Below, one piece after another: positions 61,262-64,000 of a stretch of 64,000 nucleotides of DNA (positions within the stretch are counted from its first letter, which is position 1; each line of letters begins with the position of its first letter). This stretch comes from Burkholderia pyrrocinia (GTDB lineage Bacteria > Pseudomonadota > Gammaproteobacteria > Burkholderiales > Burkholderiaceae). The stretch is taken from positions 920,906 to 984,905 of the forward strand of contig NZ_CP024904.1 in NCBI RefSeq assembly GCF_003330765.1, read 5' to 3'. Below the pieces are notes generated by a model. That model was not told the origin of the DNA and ran no database searches. It saw nothing but the letters and a program-made list of their open reading frames with translations. The position numbers were made by a program, and so were the translations under genes.

Positions 61262-61787
61262 GTGGCGTTGCTCCACATGGTATGCGGCAAGATCGCGTCC
61301 GGGAAATCGACGCTCACCGCGAGGCTCGCAAGCGAAGCACGGACCGTATTGATCATCGAAGACGTCTGGCTCGCTCGCCTCTATCCGGGCGAGATTCTGT
61401 CGATCGACGACTATGTCCGATGTGCAAAGCGCGTCAAGGATGTGATTGCCGATCACGCCCGCGGTTTGCTGCAGGCCGGCGTTTCGGTGGCTCGATTTTC
61501 CGTTCAATACCGTCGCTGCGCGCGTGTGGGGGCATGGCGTTTCGCAGGCCGCCGGCTGCGACCATCGACTTCATTACCTCGACGTCAGCGATGCGGTTTG
61601 CAAGGCGCGTCTGCGCGCGCGCAATGCACGAGGGGAGCATCCGTTCCAGGCATCGGAAGCCGAGTTCGAGCAGATCACGCGGTACTTCGTGGCGCCGGAT
61701 GCGACGGAAGGGCTGAATGTCGTGACTTATGACGAAGCGGGGGCCGTCAGTGCACAGGCGTCGAGCGCTTCGCGGTCAGCGTCATGA
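61262..61787 (+). pseudogene. P-loop kinase-like ATPase gene with one frameshift
   Basis: The first frame gives 'LLHMVCGKIASGKSTLTARLA' (Walker A GKIASGKST) and continues to about 61490, where it must shift to continue as 'LDFPFNTVAARVWG' and then 'HYLDVSDAVCKARLRARN' and 'FEQITRYFVAPDATEGLNVV' to a stop at 61787. Joined, it is a roughly 174-residue zeta-toxin/kinase-like AAA protein of unknown substrate. The GTG at 61262 is the likely start. Its end overlaps the convergent DUF1330 gene by six bases. Confidence 0.75.
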
Positions 61788-62069
61788 AGTTCCCTCGAGA
61801 ATGACAAAGGTGCCGGTTGCTCCGGCGCGGAGCGCCTTGGCCGCCTGGTATTCGCGGCTCTCATAGAAACGCTTGGCTTCGGCGAACGAATCAAACTCCA
61901 GGACCACATGCCGTTCGTGGGCCTCGCCTTCGAGGTTTTCATGCTGTCCCGACAAAGCAATAATCTTCGGACTGAAATTGATCATTGCATCGCCTGCGGC
62001 TTTTGCATAGGCGGCGTAAGCCGTTGCATCCGAGATGCTCACGTGTGCGATTAGGTAAGCTTTTGGCAT
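61782..62069 (-). CDS. DUF1330 family protein
   Basis: A 95-residue dimeric alpha/beta-barrel protein of the DUF1330 family: 'KAYLIAHVSISDATAYAAYAKAAG' at the start and 'HVVLEFDSFAEAKRFYESREYQAAKALR' near the end are diagnostic. The start at 62069 follows AGAGAG at a good distance. Function unknown; relatives are stress-linked. It is intact although its neighbours are frameshifted. Confidence 0.87.
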   Translation of the reverse strand: MPKAYLIAHVSISDATAYAAYAKAAGDAMINFSPKIIALSGQHENLEGEAHERHVVLEFDSFAEAKRFYESREYQAAKALRAGATGTFVILEGTS

Positions 62070-62165
62070 GTCCATCTCTCTTTTGTCGTATGCGTCATGC
62101 AAGTCAACGCGGAGCGGGTGCTTGCAACCGCCCACGTCGAAGATATCGATCTGCAGTAGCCGGTT

Positions 62166-63222
62166 CTAATTCGACGCGGCGGGCCTGAACGCTTGCGGGA
62201 CCCTGCTCGCTTCCTGACGATCGATCATCCAGCCGGGATAGTGGGGAGGCAAAGGCGCTCACGGCATCAAGACGCGCAAGCTCCTCCTCTCCAAGAACGA
62301 CATCGACCGCGCCGAGATTGTCTTCGAGCTGTTCGACCCGTTTAGCGCCAATAATGACGCTCGTGACATGCGCTTGGCGAGTAACCAGGCGAGCGCGATC
62401 CGGGCGACAGAGACGCCGCGCGCGTCGGCGATGGCGCGCATCTGCGCAACGCACGACCAGGCTCGATCGAGATCGACCGGCCGGAAATCGAAATTGCGGC
62501 GCCTCGAACCTTCTTCGGTCGTTGCCCCGGGGCCAAACTTCCCGGAAAGCAATCCGCCGGCGAGGGGTGACCAGACGAGCAGCCCCATGCGCTCCTCGAT
62601 AACGAGTGGCACCAGTTCGCGCTCCACGTCGCGTCCCGCGATCGAATAGTAGGCCTGGAGCGTCTCGAAGCGCGTGGCATGTAGCGCTGCACTCAGCCCG
62701 AGCGCTTTACCCGATCTTGCCTGCGCGCCAATTCGATACGCCGACATAACGGACCAGCCCCTGCCGCGTGAGATCGTCGAGGGCACGCAACGTCTCTTCG
62801 ATCGGTGTGACAGAGTCGCTGGCGTGAATCTGGTAAAGGTCGATATGGTCGACTTGAAGCCGTTCCAGGCTTCTCTGCACGGAATCCATGATGTGACCGC
62901 GCGATGCCCCCTGTTCGTTGGGTTTCGGGCCCATCGCGCCGGCTGTCTTCGTAGCCAGCACGATCTCGCCTGCGTGGTACCCAAGGTCTCTCAGCGCCTG
63001 TCCGACGATGCGTTCAGACTGGCCAAAAGAATAAATGTCGGCGGTATCGATGAAATTGATTCCCTCGGCAAGCGCGCGGGCGATCAACTGGTTCGCCTCG
63101 TCCTGACCGACTGCGCCGATCGCCGCCCACATGCCGGCGTCAGCATTGCCGCCCAGCGTCATCGTGCCGAGGCACAGTTCGGAGACGTACAGGCCGCTGC
63201 GGCCAAGTTGCTTATATTTCAT
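62166..63222 (-). pseudogene. Aldo/keto reductase gene with frameshifts
   Basis: From the ATG at 63222 the sequence is a normal aldo/keto reductase: 'DTADIYSFGQSE' with the catalytic Asp/Tyr, 'LATKTAG', 'DLYQIHASD', then 'GVSNW'. Frame changes near 62730, 62385 and 62258 lead through 'FETLQAYYSIAGRDVERELVPL' and 'SVIIGAKRVEQLEDNLGAVD' to a natural end 'PQAFRPAASN' with a stop at 62166-62168. It would be about 350 residues and NADPH-dependent if repaired. Confidence 0.82.
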
Positions 63223-63294
63223 GGCAGTTCCCTTCAAGATTGACCGGATGAAATGCGGCGGTGTCCGGTCCGTGGCGTCCCGCACGTCAGGATG

Positions 63295-63885
63295 TCAGTT
63301 GCTTTGCGATCTTCCGGACCGAAGCTGCCCGGCGATCATGGCGACGCGCGCGCCATAGCGGCGCGCCGTTTCGAGGTCGCCCGGCGACATCTCTTCGGGC
63401 GACGCATCGGCAGGCGTCTGCGCCATCGGCGCGATATAGGAGCCCATGCGATTCAGGTCGTCACGCATCGAGGCTTTCACGTTCGCCGGCTTGATATCCA
63501 TGCTGACCCAGATGCCGCCGTGCTGCCCGGCGAGCAGAAAGAAGTACTCGAGCGTATTGAGCTTGTCACCGTTGATACTTGCGCTATTGGTGAAGCCGCC
63601 AAAGGTCTTGTTTTGCCACCCGCACTCGAACCAGATCTTCGAGGATGCGTCCGCGAACTTCTTGAACTGCCAGCTGGGGCCGCCCATGTAGGTTGGCGAG
63701 CCGAACAGGATCGCATCCGCGCCGGCAAGCGTTTCCCAGGCCTCCTCCGCAATGTTTCCGTCGGTGTCGATTGCGACCAGTACGGCGCCGGCGCCTTCGG
63801 CGACAGCTGTTGCCATACGCTCGGTATGCCCATAGCCGGAGTGGTAGACGACGGCCGTTCTGACTGGCGAGGTGTGCTGAGTCAT
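63295..63885 (-). CDS. WrbA-like flavodoxin-fold NAD(P)H:quinone oxidoreductase
   Basis: A 196-residue FMN flavodoxin-fold protein. 'YHSGYGHTERMA' binds the FMN phosphate, and 'GSPTYMGGPSWQFKKFAD' and 'LAGQHGGIWVS' are the other cofactor loops. It is related to WrbA but more divergent than the copy at 3446-4048 and lacks the 'TGTQHGGQE' form. GGAAG precedes the ATG. A pair of direct repeats upstream may bind a redox-responsive regulator. It lies 73 bases before the aldo/keto reductase gene on the same strand, so an oxidative-stress pair is likely. Confidence 0.88.
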   Translation of the reverse strand: MTQHTSPVRTAVVYHSGYGHTERMATAVAEGAGAVLVAIDTDGNIAEEAWETLAGADAILFGSPTYMGGPSWQFKKFADASSKIWFECGWQNKTFGGFTNSASINGDKLNTLEYFFLLAGQHGGIWVSMDIKPANVKASMRDDLNRMGSYIAPMAQTPADASPEEMSPGDLETARRYGARVAMIAGQLRSGRSQSN

Positions 63886-63936
63886 GGTTGCTTCCTTTCG
63901 TTCACATTGTCCTCTCGGGACGACATGGCAAACTCT

Positions 63937-63954
63937 ACTGAGTCACAACTGAGT
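63937..63954. promoter_or_regulatory. Direct repeats upstream of the WrbA-like gene
   Basis: ACTGAGT occurs at 63937-63943 and again at 63948-63954, one helical turn (11 bases) apart, about 52 bases before the gene start. An AT-rich stretch (GTTATAAATAG) follows. A MarR/HxlR-type regulator site is possible. Confidence 0.45.
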
Positions 63955-64000
63955 TATAAATAGCGGTAAATTGAACGGTCTGTAACTGCCCGGGTGAACA

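Overview
The window looks like a secondary replicon of a Burkholderia cepacia complex-type betaproteobacterium. I infer this from the very high GC content, strong third-position G/C bias, many LysR/LacI/AraC regulators paired with catabolic operons, OmpC-type porins, an H-NS/BpH-type protein and a squalene-hopene cyclase gene. Species and replicon are inferred, not shown. I see no rRNA, tRNA, CRISPR array, transposase or prophage.

Layout. 0-8 kb: a partial flavin amine oxidase with a cupin, a CidA/LrgA-LrgB pair, WrbA, a pirin divergent from a LysR gene, and a Fic protein preceded by striking palindromes. 7.3-11.7 kb: a DUF3311/SSS symporter, amidohydrolase and CobW-type GTPase operon. 13-17.6 kb: a LacI regulator with operators facing a ribokinase, MFS transporter and DHDPS-like aldolase operon. 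18-22.2 kb: DoxX, a small membrane protein, an RmlD-like SDR, then a retron-like locus (promoter, structured msr/msd candidate RNA with a1/a2 repeats, reverse transcriptase) followed by an H-NS family gene. 22.4-36.5 kb: an aromatic-acid region that reads as tannin/gallate catabolism: transporters, a tandem-HTH LysR regulator, fused LigAB-type gallate dioxygenase, oxalomesaconate hydratase, CHA aldolase, a signal-less binding-protein-fold protein, a secreted tannase-family esterase and a porin. 37-41.6 kb: a DUF169 gene with a probable 3' frameshift and a four-gene OsmVWXY/OpuC-type osmolyte ABC importer. 42-49.4 kb: an AraC regulator divergent from an amine catabolism operon (APC permease, aminotransferase, aldehyde dehydrogenase, 22-codon coupled leader, MlrC-like peptidase). 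49.5-58.2 kb: a YncE-like beta-propeller, a GH92 lipoprotein with an AT-rich control region, a truncated Tat-lipoprotein ORF, a small membrane protein, a FlxA-like protein, an alpha/beta hydrolase, a class C beta-lactamase and an ankyrin-like protein. 58.2-63.9 kb: a squalene-hopene cyclase, a TetR gene, a kinase-like ATPase and an aldo/keto reductase, all broken by several one- or two-base indels, next to intact DUF1330 and WrbA-like genes.

The best candidate for an undescribed system is the retron at 19.95-21.5 kb. Its RNA has a1/a2 arms that pair at 16 of 17 positions, a candidate branching G directly after a1, two msr hairpins and one msd hairpin, all between a sigma70-like promoter and the RT start. 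Second in interest are the nested palindromes over the fic start codon and the tannase-to-gallate cluster, which has no recognisable oxalomesaconate tautomerase but does have an unexplained cytosolic binding-protein-like gene.
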